DNA of 63,214 bases from Kushneria avicenniae (GCF_900112585.1 NZ_FOLY01000010.1:1-63214); one strand, 5' to 3'. Positions 37,561 to 47,140 are shown, counted from the stretch's first letter. Notes: generated from the sequence alone by a model not told the origin. A program made the numbers and translations.

Positions 37561-38841
37561 TCAGCCGATCAGCCAATGCATCGGCACGGTAATGATCTGG
37601 GGTATCAGCACAAACAGCGCCAGCAGCGCGATATACACCAGAACAAAGGGATAGACGCCACGCACGGCGTCGCTCATCGTCGATTTACTGATGCCGCAGA
37701 CCACGTTGAGTACGGTCCCCACCGGCGGCGTGATCAGACCGATACAGCAGTTGATGACAAACATCAGCCCGAAATAGATCGGATCGATCCCCGCCTCGCG
37801 CACCAGCGGCATGAACAGCGGCACCAGAATCAGAATCGCCGGCGCCAGATCCATCACCATGCCCACCAGCAGCACCACCACCATGATGGCGGCCATCAAG
37901 AGCCTTGGATGATCGACCAGTGGCCCCAGCAGCTCGGCAAGCTGCTGCGGTAGCTGCGCGATGGTCATCACCCAGGAGGCCACCATCGCCGCACCGACCA
38001 GAAACATCACCAGCGCCGTTGAACGCCCGGCACTTTTCAGTACCTGCGCCAGTTTGGCGAGACTCATTTCGCGATAGATCACGGTCGAGACAACAATGGC
38101 GTAGACGGCAGCCACCACGGCGGCTTCCGTCGGCGTAAAGACCCCAAAGCGGATGCCGACGATGATGATCACCGGCAGCAGCAATGCCCAGACACTCTCC
38201 CTGAGCGCCTTGAGCCGTTCGGCCCGGCTTGCCTTCGGCTGAGGCTCAAGATCGGATGTACGCATCATGAATCGCCAGGTCACCATCAGCGCCAGTCCCA
38301 TCAACAGGCCGGGCACGATGCCGCCGATAAAGAGTTTGGCAATCGAGATATTGCCCGCCACCCCCAGAATGATCAGCGGTAACGAGGGCGGAATCACCGG
38401 CGCGATGATGCCACCAGCCGCCAGCAGCCCGACCGAGCGAAACGCCGGATAGCCACTTTTACGCATCATCGGGTAAAGAATGCTGACCAGCGCCGCGGCG
38501 TCCGCCACGGCTGAACCCGAAAGCCCGGCCAGCAGCAGCGATGTGATAATCGCCACGTACCCCAGCCCGCCGCGCCAGTGACCCACCAGCGTCATGGCCA
38601 GGCGCACGATGCGATCGGACAGCCCACCGACCGCCATGACCTCGCCTGCAATCATGAAAAAAGGAATTGCCAGCAGCGCAAAATTGTCCACGCCATTGAT
38701 CATGGACTGCGACAGGATGTCGGCACTGAACATGCTCAGATGGAGCATCAGCGCGCCCGCGGACAGCAGCAGCGCAAAGGCCACCGGCAGACGGAGCAGG
38801 ATCGCCCCGATCAGTACGCCCAGAAATAGTGCCAGCGTCAT
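37561..38841 (-). CDS. dctM: TRAP transporter large permease (DctM)
   Basis: A 426-residue membrane protein with about twelve helices, the sodium-coupled translocating subunit. Typical segments are PFFMIAGEVMAVGGLSDRIV near 56, LLLAGLSGSAVADAAALVSI near 100-120, IIAPVIPPSLPLIILG near 145, and ITPPVGTVLNVVCGIS near 370. Its start overlaps the dctQ stop by ATGA. Sodium-driven TRAP import of organic acids is common in marine and halophilic bacteria. Confidence 0.95.
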   Translation of the reverse strand: MTLALFLGVLIGAILLRLPVAFALLLSAGALMLHLSMFSADILSQSMINGVDNFALLAIPFFMIAGEVMAVGGLSDRIVRLAMTLVGHWRGGLGYVAIITSLLLAGLSGSAVADAAALVSILYPMMRKSGYPAFRSVGLLAAGGIIAPVIPPSLPLIILGVAGNISIAKLFIGGIVPGLLMGLALMVTWRFMMRTSDLEPQPKASRAERLKALRESVWALLLPVIIIVGIRFGVFTPTEAAVVAAVYAIVVSTVIYREMSLAKLAQVLKSAGRSTALVMFLVGAAMVASWVMTIAQLPQQLAELLGPLVDHPRLLMAAIMVVVLLVGMVMDLAPAILILVPLFMPLVREAGIDPIYFGLMFVINCCIGLITPPVGTVLNVVCGISKSTMSDAVRGVYPFVLVYIALLALFVLIPQIITVPMHWLIG

Positions 38842-39380
38842 GAGCGGTGCTCCCCGTTGGAAGAAGGCGTGGCCTCATCAACCGCCTGCGAAGGCCCCTC
38901 GCCCGCCGGCTCGCCTGGGGCCCGCCCGGGACCGGGACGCAGCAGGCCCATCAGCGAGGTCATACTCATCAGGGCGCCGGCCACCACACCAGCCAGATAG
39001 AACAGTCCGCTCGGCAACCCGGTCAGCGGTGAAATGTTGTGCCAGTTGGCCAGCGTCTGCTTCCAGCACCCCATCATCAGCATGACCGAGCCCCCCAGAA
39101 TCACGACCCAGAGAAGACGCGCAATGATCGAGCGTACCGGGCCCGGCAGGCGATCAAAGACCTCGGACACGGCGAGATGCTCACCATCCTTCAGACACAG
39201 TGACGCTCCCAGCATCACGATCCAGACAAACCCGAGCCGGGAAAGCTCTATTCCCGAACGCAGCCCCGAGGAGAAGCCATAGCGCAGCACCACGTTGACA
39301 AACACCAGCACCATCATGGCGGTCATCAAGGCCACAATCAGCCATTCGATGCTGCGCCATACTCCGCGAAACATGATCAT
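38838..39380 (-). CDS. dctQ: TRAP transporter small permease (DctQ)
   Basis: A 180-residue membrane subunit with four hydrophobic helices, the second carrying the GFVWIVMLGASLCLKDGEHL stretch characteristic of DctQ. The last 35 residues are a hydrophilic P/G/E-rich cytoplasmic tail, longer than usual. Two ATG codons two codons apart may start it. It couples to dctM by ATGA. Confidence 0.92.
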   Translation of the reverse strand: MIMFRGVWRSIEWLIVALMTAMMVLVFVNVVLRYGFSSGLRSGIELSRLGFVWIVMLGASLCLKDGEHLAVSEVFDRLPGPVRSIIARLLWVVILGGSVMLMMGCWKQTLANWHNISPLTGLPSGLFYLAGVVAGALMSMTSLMGLLRPGPGRAPGEPAGEGPSQAVDEATPSSNGEHRS

Positions 39381-39461
39381 CGCTCCCCCCTGTCGGCCCC
39401 TCCGGGCCGCCGCATCGGTTATCCCCTGCTACCTGCCTGCCGCGTCATGCCCCACACCGCT

Positions 39462-40412
39462 TTACGCCCCCTGCGTCTGCCCGGACCCATCGCTGCCGGG
39501 CGGCCGATCCAGTTCCGCGATATAGCGCTGCGTCACGGTCAGATCGAGCTCGCCCAGTCCGCGCTCGCCCAGATCCTGATACAGCGCCAACAGCGTGGAG
39601 AGCTGTGGCGTCACAACCTGCTGCTGCGCGGCTTCATCCCGCGCGAAGCCGAGATCCTTGGTCATGTAGCGGGCAATACCGGAAGGCGTATAATCCTTGT
39701 CGATCAGGCGTTGCTTGCGTGATTCCAGAAAGCGACCGCCGGCATAGCCGCCGCCCAGACAGCCCAGCAGTCTTTCCACATCAAGACCGGCACGCTCGGC
39801 AATGTTGGTCGCCTCGGAGAGCGCCACCATGGTCGCGGCCACCACCATCTGATTACACGCCTTGGCAACCTCGCCCGCACCGAGCGGGCCCAGCAGTACC
39901 GGCGTGCCCATGGTCTCGAGCACCGGACGCGCCCGTTCGAGATCGGCCTCTTCGCCGCCCACCATGATGGAAAGCCGGCCGGCCTCGGCGCCGTCCGTAC
40001 CGCCGGACAGCGGCGCATCCAGCACATGAATCCGGCCCTCGCTTTTCTCGCTCAGTGTTCGCGCCAGAGCCCGCACGCCCTCGGGCGATGACGTCGAACA
40101 GATCACCAGCAACAGGGGGCCATCAACCCCGGCCAGAATCCCCTCATCGCCGTCGATCAGCGCCTCGAGCTGGGGCAGGTCGGGCAGCACCGTGATGAGC
40201 ACATCACTTTGCGCCGCCAGTGCCTTCGGCGTCTCACAGCGCTCGGCGCCGGCCTCAAGCGCCGGCGCCAGTTTCTCCGGTGAGCGGCCAAACACACTGA
40301 CCCGACCGGCCAACCCGGCGCGAAGCAGGTTGAGTGCCATCGGCATGCCCATGCTGCCCAGCCCGATCATGCCAACCCGCATGGTGGACCCCGCCTTATC
40401 GACATCCTGCAT
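39462..40412 (-). CDS. NAD(P)-dependent beta-hydroxyacid dehydrogenase (GarR/3-hydroxyisobutyrate dehydrogenase family)
   Basis: A 316-residue beta-hydroxyacid dehydrogenase. The dinucleotide motif GMIGLGSMGMPMALNLLRAG lies near residues 14-33. The substrate-binding DAPLSGGTDGAEAGRL lies near 130, and the catalytic-lysine segment GAGEVAKACNQMVVA near 180. The start at 40412 has a good ribosome site (GAGAGGAAAG) and adds ten residues before the usual start at 40382. Reactions of the family include tartronate semialdehyde reductase and 3-hydroxyisobutyrate dehydrogenase; which applies is unclear. It sits between iclR and the TRAP genes. Confidence 0.88.
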   Translation of the reverse strand: MQDVDKAGSTMRVGMIGLGSMGMPMALNLLRAGLAGRVSVFGRSPEKLAPALEAGAERCETPKALAAQSDVLITVLPDLPQLEALIDGDEGILAGVDGPLLLVICSTSSPEGVRALARTLSEKSEGRIHVLDAPLSGGTDGAEAGRLSIMVGGEEADLERARPVLETMGTPVLLGPLGAGEVAKACNQMVVAATMVALSEATNIAERAGLDVERLLGCLGGGYAGGRFLESRKQRLIDKDYTPSGIARYMTKDLGFARDEAAQQQVVTPQLSTLLALYQDLGERGLGELDLTVTQRYIAELDRPPGSDGSGQTQGA

Positions 40413-40449
40413 AGGTCTTTCCTCTCAAAGTGGTTTTCGTGATCGGCCG

Positions 40450-41229
40450 TCAGAGATCGATACCGGCACCGCCTTGGCCCAGATTCATCGGATTGGCAAT
40501 ATGGGCGGCCATGACAGACAGTGCCTCGATGGCCTGCTGTTCGATGTGGACGTTGCAGTACACCTCCAGCAGCGAGGCCCCCACGGCATACGCCTGTTCA
40601 CCGCTGTACTGCGGTGCCACGGCAACCGCCAGTCCCCGAATGCCCGGAAACACCTCCCCTTCATCCCGGGCATGGCCACGCCCACGCACGTCACGAATCT
40701 TGTCGATCAGCGCATCCAGGTCGGTGACTGAATGGGCGGTCCAGGCCGGACGCGTGGCGGGGTCTTCAAAGCGATGTCTGAGCTCGTCATCCTCCAGCTT
40801 GGCCAGCAGAGCATTGCCCACAGCGGTGATCGAGGCCGGGAAACGACTGCCAATGCTGGCCGTCATTCTCAGCGGCAACCGCCCGGCATGCGCGGCAAGG
40901 TAGAGCACCTCCGTGCCATCCAGCACCGCCAGCTGACAGATTTCATCATGTAGAAAGGAGATATCACTGCAGGCCTGATAGAACGCCTGAACCGGGTCAA
41001 CCGTGCGCAGATAAGCGCCTCCCAGCTCCACCAGCCGGCGACCCAGCCGGTAGCCCCCCTCACTGCGCTGGACCACGCCTTCGGCCTCCAGCGCCAGACA
41101 GACGTTAAACAGTGACGAGCGCGCCACGCCCAGCTGACGTGCCATTTCGCTGACGCCCAGCGTCTCGCCGCCGGCGGCTTCCAGCAGTGCCAGCACACGC
41201 AGTGCACGGGTGACGGCCGGAGCACTCAT
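40450..41229 (-). CDS. IclR family transcriptional regulator
   Basis: A 259-residue regulator with an N-terminal winged helix (TRALRVLALLEAAGGE, then MARQLGVARSSLFNVCLALE near 28-47) and a C-terminal effector domain (IclR_C) ending with HIEQQAIEALSVMAAHIANP. The start overlaps the upstream dehydrogenase stop by one base (TGATG). Lying inside the operon, it probably controls the transporter and reductases in response to their substrate. Confidence 0.92.
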   Translation of the reverse strand: MSAPAVTRALRVLALLEAAGGETLGVSEMARQLGVARSSLFNVCLALEAEGVVQRSEGGYRLGRRLVELGGAYLRTVDPVQAFYQACSDISFLHDEICQLAVLDGTEVLYLAAHAGRLPLRMTASIGSRFPASITAVGNALLAKLEDDELRHRFEDPATRPAWTAHSVTDLDALIDKIRDVRGRGHARDEGEVFPGIRGLAVAVAPQYSGEQAYAVGASLLEVYCNVHIEQQAIEALSVMAAHIANPMNLGQGGAGIDL

Positions 41230-42281
41230 CAGTAGAACTCGACCGTATCGACACGATTTACAAGTGCTTCGCCGTTGAGGTAGCGCCGCGCGTTATCGGC
41301 GAAAAATTCGGCAATCAGGCGATCTTCCGATTCACTGAGGGCCGCGGTGTGCGGGGTCAACAGCACATTGGGCATGTCCCACAGAGGGGATGCCTGATCC
41401 AGCGGCTCCGAGGCCGTGACATCCAATACCGCCAGGCCGATATGCTGACGCTGCAGGGCCTCGATCAGGGCAGGCTCATCAATCACCGTGCCTCGGCCCA
41501 CGTTAACGATGGTGACTCCGGGTTTCATCTCGGCCAGAAGCTCGGCATCGATCAGCCCTTCGGTGGCCTCCGTCCCCGGCAGCGCAATCACGATGGCATC
41601 CGCGCGGCGCACGCCCTCACGAAGCTGTGACGGCGGAATGATTTCATCGACATGGGGCACCATGCGCTGCTGACGGGACACGCCCAGCACATGCATATCC
41701 AGCAGCGAGAGGCGACGCGCCACTTCGCGTCCAATGCCGCCGAGCCCCAGAATCAGCACCTGCTGCTCGCTGATCTGTCCCATCATCCAGCGACCGCCCC
41801 AGTGATGATCACGTTGCTGCGCCACGATGCGCGGCAGCTGCTTGGCCCCGGCCAGCACGCCGAACACGGCGTACTCCGCCAGTGGCCCACCATGCACCCC
41901 GGCGGAGGTGGTGAACATCACTCGCTCCAGCGCCTCCGGGGATAATCCCGCGGCCTTGACCTGACCGCCGCCACCAGCGGCCATCACATGCACCCAGCGC
42001 AGCTGTGGATTGGCCTTGACGATGCGCGCCAGACGCTGCGGGTCCACATCCGGAATGCCGTAGAGCACCTCCGCCTCACACAGCAGCCTGTCAAAGCGCG
42101 CCTCCTCTTCCGGCGTGCGCTTGAACGACGGATCACCGGCAAAGTCCGCCGGATGGCGCATGGGCGGTAACAGTGACTGATCGCGCAGTAGCTCGATCCC
42201 GGGCACCCTCGACTCGATCAGTGCGCAAAGCGCTTCGCTTAATGGCGTGGCCACCGCCACTTTCAGCGTTTTGGGGGGCAT
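41229..42281 (-). CDS. D-2-hydroxyacid dehydrogenase
   Basis: A 350-residue NAD(P)-dependent dehydrogenase of the D-isomer-specific family. The Rossmann motif LILGLGGIGREVARRLSLLD lies near 175-194, the catalytic-arginine region IVNVGRGTVIDEPALIEAL near 255-273, and the catalytic His in LTPHTAALSESED near 310. The extended N-terminal domain with HVMAAGGGGQVKAAG resembles the D-3-phosphoglycerate/hydroxypyruvate reductase-like subgroup. It is translationally coupled to iclR and 149 bases downstream of panE. Confidence 0.9.
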   Translation of the reverse strand: MPPKTLKVAVATPLSEALCALIESRVPGIELLRDQSLLPPMRHPADFAGDPSFKRTPEEEARFDRLLCEAEVLYGIPDVDPQRLARIVKANPQLRWVHVMAAGGGGQVKAAGLSPEALERVMFTTSAGVHGGPLAEYAVFGVLAGAKQLPRIVAQQRDHHWGGRWMMGQISEQQVLILGLGGIGREVARRLSLLDMHVLGVSRQQRMVPHVDEIIPPSQLREGVRRADAIVIALPGTEATEGLIDAELLAEMKPGVTIVNVGRGTVIDEPALIEALQRQHIGLAVLDVTASEPLDQASPLWDMPNVLLTPHTAALSESEDRLIAEFFADNARRYLNGEALVNRVDTVEFY

Positions 42282-42430
42282 GATGCGCTCCGAAGACCAG
42301 CGGTCGTACAGTGGGTTGAACGTTGTTCATTGGACTGTACAGCGCCTGACGCCGACTTGAAGCGCGGCTTTGGTCGATATCGGGACCAAAGTGCAATGCC
42401 CGGCTTTTCAGGCATGCCCGGCAGGTCGTC

Positions 42431-43345
42431 TCAGGGAAGGGAATGGCCGCAAGAAGGGGCACCCTGTTCCAGCGCGCGGACCAGCACCAGCAGGGTATGG
42501 TTAATGGGCGTCTCGATACCGTGAACTTTTGCCTGTCGCACAATAAAGCCATTGAGGTGCTCGATTTCACTGGGGCGCGCACGGGCCAGATCCTGCGCGG
42601 TCGAGGAACGCTGCCCGGCCATGCTGTCGGCAATCGTGAGCGTGGCGCGCTCGATATCATCGGGCAGTGTCACCGCACTGGCCTGTGCCACGCGCTGGCA
42701 CTCCCTGACGACGGCCGTCACCACCTCGCGCATGCCACCGACCGCCATCAGGGCACCATAAGGCTGCTGCGTGATGGCCGACACCGCATTCCAGGCGCAG
42801 TTGATCACAAGCTTCGCCCACAGCATGGCGGTCACATCTTCTGCAAACGACGCGCCAATATTCGCCTGTTGAAAAAGAGGCACCAGCGATTCGCTCATGG
42901 GGGAAGCCCCCAGCGCCAGTTCACCACGACCGTGATGGCGCACGTGCCCCGGCCCCGCCATGGTAACGGCCGCATACACCACGACCGGAATCACTTCGCG
43001 ACGCACGATGGCGGATAACCGCTCGGCATTATCGACACCGTTTTGCAGGCTCAGCACGACCGCGCTTCCGGCCAGCATCGGGGCCATCAACGCACCGGCG
43101 GTTTCGGTATCACTGGATTTGACGCAAAAGAGCACCAGCTCGGCGTCCTTCAAGGCAGCCACATTCTGGCTGGCCATCACATCAAACGTCTCGCATCCAG
43201 CGGTCGTTTCCAGTATCAGCCCCGACCGCGAGATCGCCTCGACATGCGCTGAACGGCCTATCAGCGTAATCGAATGCCCGGCCCGCGCCAGCAACGCGCC
43301 GTAATAACAGCCCACCGCCCCGGCCCCCATGATCGCAATCTGCAT
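42431..43345 (-). CDS. panE: 2-dehydropantoate 2-reductase family (ApbA/PanE-like)
   Basis: A 304-residue ketopantoate-reductase-family protein. GAGAVGCYYGALLARAGHSI binds NADPH near residues 7-26. The C-terminal domain has the catalytic-lysine region AKLVINCAWNAVSAITQQPY near 180-200. The family includes pantothenate pathway PanE but also many catabolic 2-ketoacid reductases. Its position as first gene of an IclR/TRAP operon suggests a catabolic role rather than vitamin synthesis. A start at 43345 gives the canonical N-terminus. Confidence 0.85.
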   Translation of the reverse strand: MQIAIMGAGAVGCYYGALLARAGHSITLIGRSAHVEAISRSGLILETTAGCETFDVMASQNVAALKDAELVLFCVKSSDTETAGALMAPMLAGSAVVLSLQNGVDNAERLSAIVRREVIPVVVYAAVTMAGPGHVRHHGRGELALGASPMSESLVPLFQQANIGASFAEDVTAMLWAKLVINCAWNAVSAITQQPYGALMAVGGMREVVTAVVRECQRVAQASAVTLPDDIERATLTIADSMAGQRSSTAQDLARARPSEIEHLNGFIVRQAKVHGIETPINHTLLVLVRALEQGAPSCGHSLP

Positions 43346-43513
43346 GCCCACTCCTGTCAGTCTGATGCCGTCATGGGACATCCTGCCTCACGGTAACGCC
43401 CCGTCGCGAGCGCTATTGTGTAGGATAGGAAGCCCTCACCCCACCGCCGATTCGGCGCCGGGGTCACTCGAACGGCACACCTTCATTACAGGCATTTAAA
43501 CAAGAGGCATGGC

Positions 43514-44011
43514 ATGAACACGCTTACCCGACGTCAACAGCTCTTTGGCCTGGCCGGCTGGCTACTGCTGGCCTATCTCGCTGCGACCATCGGCGCTGTC
43601 GCCTCCGTCAATGCCGCCGAGTTCTATCAAACGCTCCAGCAGCCCTCATGGGCACCACCGGCCGGCGCCTTCGGGCCGGTCTGGACCACGCTCTATGCCC
43701 TGATGGGCATCGCGGCCTGGCTTGTCTGGCGGGAAAAATCTGTTCGGAACGTGCAGCCGGCCCTGACCCTTTTTGTCGTGCAGCTGGCCCTCAACGCGCT
43801 TTGGAGCTGGCTCTACTTTGTCTGGCACCTGGGCGCCATCGCCTTTGCCGGCACGGTCGTTCTGTGGCTACTGATTCTGGTCACGCTGATTGCCTTCTGG
43901 CGCGTCAGGCCGCTCGCAGGCGCTCTGCTGGTGCCCTATCTGGCCTGGGTGACGCTGGCCACCGCGCTCACCTGGAGCACCTGGCATCTCAACCCACAGC
44001 TGCTGGGATAA
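43514..44011 (+). CDS. tspO: TspO/MBR family tryptophan-rich sensory protein
   Basis: A 165-residue membrane protein with five helices and the family's aromatic signature QPSWAPPAGAFGPVWTTLYA near residues 41-60, then LNALWSWLYF near 95. TspO proteins bind porphyrins and modulate stress or tetrapyrrole metabolism in the membrane. It ends 4 bases before the start of a carboxylesterase, so the pair is surely one transcript. An upstream GAGG lies close to the ATG. Confidence 0.93.
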   Translation: MNTLTRRQQLFGLAGWLLLAYLAATIGAVASVNAAEFYQTLQQPSWAPPAGAFGPVWTTLYALMGIAAWLVWREKSVRNVQPALTLFVVQLALNALWSWLYFVWHLGAIAFAGTVVLWLLILVTLIAFWRVRPLAGALLVPYLAWVTLATALTWSTWHLNPQLLG

Positions 44012-44015
44012 TCCC

Positions 44016-45380
44016 ATGCCGCAGCCGGATACCCCAGCAGACCCACCCTGTTTTAACGCGCCCGCCGGTGAGATTATCGGCTGGCATGACGGCGACGTGC
44101 ATCGCGCCACCGGCATTCCCTACGCCCGTACCCGACGTTTTCAGCCGCCCGAACGGCTGGCACGCGCCGAGCAGCCGATCGATGCCACGCAGTGGTCACC
44201 CGCCAGCCCCCAGCGCCCCATGCAGGCCTTTAACCGTTTGCTGGGCGTTTCAACTGACGCCATGGCGCAGCAGGAAGACTGCACCCGCCTGTCCATCTGT
44301 CTGCCGTCCAGACCGGCCACGAAAGCTCGCCCGGTCATGGTCTGGATCCACGGCGGCTCCTACATTTTCGGCGCGGGCGATCTGCCCATCCACGACACGA
44401 AGCCGCTGGCATCGGAGCAGGATGTGGTAGTCGTCAGCATCACCTACCGACTGGGCCTCTTCGGTTTCGTCGGCGGCGCATCCAAGGGTGAAACAGGCAG
44501 ACGGCCCGCCAATCTCGGGCTTCTGGACATGATCGCCGCGCTGGACTGGATCAGGGACAACATCGCCGCCTTTAGTGGTGATCCCGACAATGTCACCCTG
44601 TTCGGCGAATCGGCCGGTGGCGATGCCATTGCCCACCTGATGGCCGCCGATGGCACCAAAGAACTTTTCCGACGCGCCATCATCCAGAGCGCGCCGCTGG
44701 GCATTACGCCCGGACGCCGCGCCATGCACACCGCCATGGCCAGAGCCGCCGAAAACGTTGGTGAGCACAGTTCACTTGAAGCCTGTCTGGATACACAGCG
44801 ACAGGTCGAAAAGATCGGTCAACGCTATCTGCTGGGCGGCCTGATGCCCTTCGGCGTGCAGTTCGGTCAGGCCCCGCTACCGCCGCTCGACCAGCGTCAA
44901 AGCGCCCTTGAACAGCGCGCGCCACATTGCGATCTGCTGATCGGCCATAACGCTGATGAAGCCGAACTGTTCATACCCGAGGCCGAAGCGCTGCAGGGCC
45001 TGTTCCGACTGCCAGTGGTTGGCATGTGGTGTCGGCGCGCGCTGAGCCGTGCCATCACCGCCGGGCTCTACTCACGCCCCGCCGAACGCTTTGCCCAACA
45101 GCATGCCGCCGCTGGCGGGCACGCCTGGCACTATCGGCTGGACTGGGGCAGCAAGCGTGCCGCCCGCGGCGCCTGCCACAGCATTGACCTGCCCCTGCTG
45201 TTCGCCGGCTGGGCGCAGTGGCAACATGCCGGCATTATCGAAGGCATGAACAAACAGGAACTGGAGAACAGCAGCCGCCAGCTGCGGGCGCTATGGGCGC
45301 GCTTTGCGCGGGAAGGCACGCTGGAGGCGCATGGAACCATCGAGAGTGTGCTGGAGTGGCACAGGGTCACGAAACGGTAG
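44016..45380 (+). CDS. type B carboxylesterase/lipase family protein
   Basis: A 454-residue serine esterase of the cholinesterase-like family. The oxyanion hole is in WIHGGSYIFGAGD near residue 110. The nucleophile elbow NVTLFGESAGGDAIAHLMA lies near 187-205. The conserved DQRSNVG-like region is seen as LGLLDMIAALDWIRDNIAAF. The probable catalytic His lies in ACHSIDLPLLF near 390. It has no signal peptide, so it is probably cytoplasmic. It starts 4 bases after tspO. The C-terminal domain is shorter than in eukaryotic relatives. Substrate unknown. Confidence 0.9.
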   Translation: MPQPDTPADPPCFNAPAGEIIGWHDGDVHRATGIPYARTRRFQPPERLARAEQPIDATQWSPASPQRPMQAFNRLLGVSTDAMAQQEDCTRLSICLPSRPATKARPVMVWIHGGSYIFGAGDLPIHDTKPLASEQDVVVVSITYRLGLFGFVGGASKGETGRRPANLGLLDMIAALDWIRDNIAAFSGDPDNVTLFGESAGGDAIAHLMAADGTKELFRRAIIQSAPLGITPGRRAMHTAMARAAENVGEHSSLEACLDTQRQVEKIGQRYLLGGLMPFGVQFGQAPLPPLDQRQSALEQRAPHCDLLIGHNADEAELFIPEAEALQGLFRLPVVGMWCRRALSRAITAGLYSRPAERFAQQHAAAGGHAWHYRLDWGSKRAARGACHSIDLPLLFAGWAQWQHAGIIEGMNKQELENSSRQLRALWARFAREGTLEAHGTIESVLEWHRVTKR

Positions 45381-45462
45381 GTTAATGGTCTTTTGCAGAT
45401 GCAGCTCTCCTTAGCCCCTTAACCTCTCCCCCCCGCCCCACTGACGGCAGACCAACGAACAA

Positions 45463-45489
45463 CGCCCGCCCGTGAAATCCGGGCGGGCG
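45463..45489. terminator. convergent GC-rich terminator-like hairpin
   Basis: A perfect 10-bp GC stem (45463-45472 with 45480-45489) and 7-nt loop between the converging esterase and lipoprotein genes. No T-run is present. Confidence 0.65.
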
Positions 45490-45518
45490 CGGTGTCCATT
45501 TTCAGATGGCCCTTGGAA

Positions 45519-46025
45519 TCAGGATGCGGGGCCGAGCTGCTCCAGATGGGCGCGCCATTCCCCGTTGACCTGCTCAACGCGATAGAGATGGCTCTGGGCG
45601 CCCAGATTGCCGGAGTAGTAGGTGCCGCGTGCCATGCAGTTGCCTGTCGCCGAACACTCGGTAATGTCCACGCCGTAGAGCACCGCCGGCTGACCGTTGA
45701 AACTGGCGCGCTCACCTCCGCTGCATTGAGACGCATCGACAACGGGTACTGATGACGCCTGATTCAGGGCCGCGAGCAGGGCATCCGAGGGTGCCTGAAG
45801 ATCAGGCGCACTGCCAATGCCTGCACAGCGGGTGGCGGTATCATTCCCCGTTCCGCCCTGTTCAAACATCTGCTGAAAAACCGCCCGCTGCATTTCGGTC
45901 GAGGCCTGAGGAGACCGGTCAGCAGTATCATGGCTCCCCGACGTCTCCGGATCTGAAGAGGCGCAGGCGGTCAGCAGTGCCGCAACAGCCAGCACAGGAA
46001 TGCCCTGTAACATTCTTGTCGTCAT
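45519..46025 (-). CDS. hypothetical lipoprotein
   Basis: A 168-residue predicted lipoprotein with signal peptide and lipobox LLTAC (Cys21). A linker rich in S, T and D follows the signal, and then a compact domain with four Cys (two possible disulfide pairs), containing QCSGGERASFNGQPAVLYG and ITECSATGNCMARGTYY. I do not recognise the family. The start at 46025 is chosen because it gives the signal peptide; an in-frame extension to 46214 has no such feature. It is probably a periplasmic or outer-membrane-anchored small protein. Confidence 0.75.
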   Translation of the reverse strand: MTTRMLQGIPVLAVAALLTACASSDPETSGSHDTADRSPQASTEMQRAVFQQMFEQGGTGNDTATRCAGIGSAPDLQAPSDALLAALNQASSVPVVDASQCSGGERASFNGQPAVLYGVDITECSATGNCMARGTYYSGNLGAQSHLYRVEQVNGEWRAHLEQLGPAS

Positions 46026-46191
46026 GAAAAGCTCTCTCCTGCATGTCGCGTTAATGGTCACGAAAACAACCAGTCTGGCCTCTGATATGCCCGGAAGCCA
46101 CTCCGGGACAGCCCCTTTCAGCTCGAGTTGAGACGATGAGTGACACGCCAGATCACCAGATGCCCTCTTTAGAATGTGCCCCTCGAAGACG

Positions 46192-47133
46192 TCAGCCCGA
46201 TGCCTTCGGGCCACCTACCTCTTTAGAGCGCCGACGCCGCCGTGGCGCCGAAAGGCAGACCAGACACGCGATGACCAGCACAATGCCCGCCCAGCCCAAC
46301 GGCGGCAGGCGCTCGCCCACGATCACCACTGCCAGCAGCGCGGCGACAACCGGCTCGAACAGAGTGATGGTCGTGGCCGTACTGGCCGGCACTCTTGCAA
46401 GACCAAATCCGAAGCCGAGATAGCCCAGAAACATCGGCACCAGCGCCATATAGAGCCCGACCGCGGCATTACCGACCGAGGCCAGAAGCGGCGCGCCTGT
46501 CAGCAGCAGTACCGGCATCAGCATCAGTCCGCCCAGACCAAAGGTCGCCCCCATGGCAGCACGTGTCGCAATCCCGCCCTGCATCAGACGTCGCGCCGAC
46601 CAGGCATAAAACGCATAGGTCAGCCCTGCCACCAGCCCCATCGCCACGCCCTGCAGTACCTGTGAGGTACTCCCCACGCCTGCGATGGGCCCGGTTTCTG
46701 CCAGACACAGCAGCACCATGCCGATCAGTCCCAGCGTCGCGCCGATCTTCCAGCGTCTCCCCAGCACCAGACCATCAAGGCGCGACTCGATCAACGCCGA
46801 GAGCAGCGGGGCCGAGCCGATCGACACCACCGTGCCAATGGTGACCCCTGCCAGACGCATCGAGCCATAAAACGCCAGTGGATAGATCGCCACCGCCACG
46901 GCGCCTGACAACAGCCAGGGTCTGCGGGCGCGTAACGAGGGCCAGGCCTTTCGAATACGCGGCGCGGCCATCAGTGCCTGCAGGAGCCCGCCACCGCCCA
47001 TGGCCACAGCCCCGATGGCAATGGCGCTGACTTGCGGTGCCAGGGTCGCCGCCGTGCCGGTCGTGCCCCATAACACTGCCGCCAGAAGCACGCCGCCCAC
47101 ACCGAGAAAACGCTCAAGAGCCGTGGTATTCAT
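46192..47133 (-). CDS. EamA/DMT family transporter
   Basis: A 313-residue transporter of the drug/metabolite superfamily with ten helices in two EamA halves. The first half opens VLLAAVLWGTTGTAATL, and the second half, starting near residue 160, ends with EPVVAALLAVVIVGERLPPLGW, the usual signature. It lies 7 bases after the TetR gene and is cotranscribed with it, so it is probably an efflux system induced by the TetR ligand. The C-terminus is basic (RRRRRSKE). Confidence 0.92.
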   Translation of the reverse strand: MNTTALERFLGVGGVLLAAVLWGTTGTAATLAPQVSAIAIGAVAMGGGGLLQALMAAPRIRKAWPSLRARRPWLLSGAVAVAIYPLAFYGSMRLAGVTIGTVVSIGSAPLLSALIESRLDGLVLGRRWKIGATLGLIGMVLLCLAETGPIAGVGSTSQVLQGVAMGLVAGLTYAFYAWSARRLMQGGIATRAAMGATFGLGGLMLMPVLLLTGAPLLASVGNAAVGLYMALVPMFLGYLGFGFGLARVPASTATTITLFEPVVAALLAVVIVGERLPPLGWAGIVLVIACLVCLSAPRRRRRSKEVGGPKASG

Positions 47134-47140
47134 AATGTGT

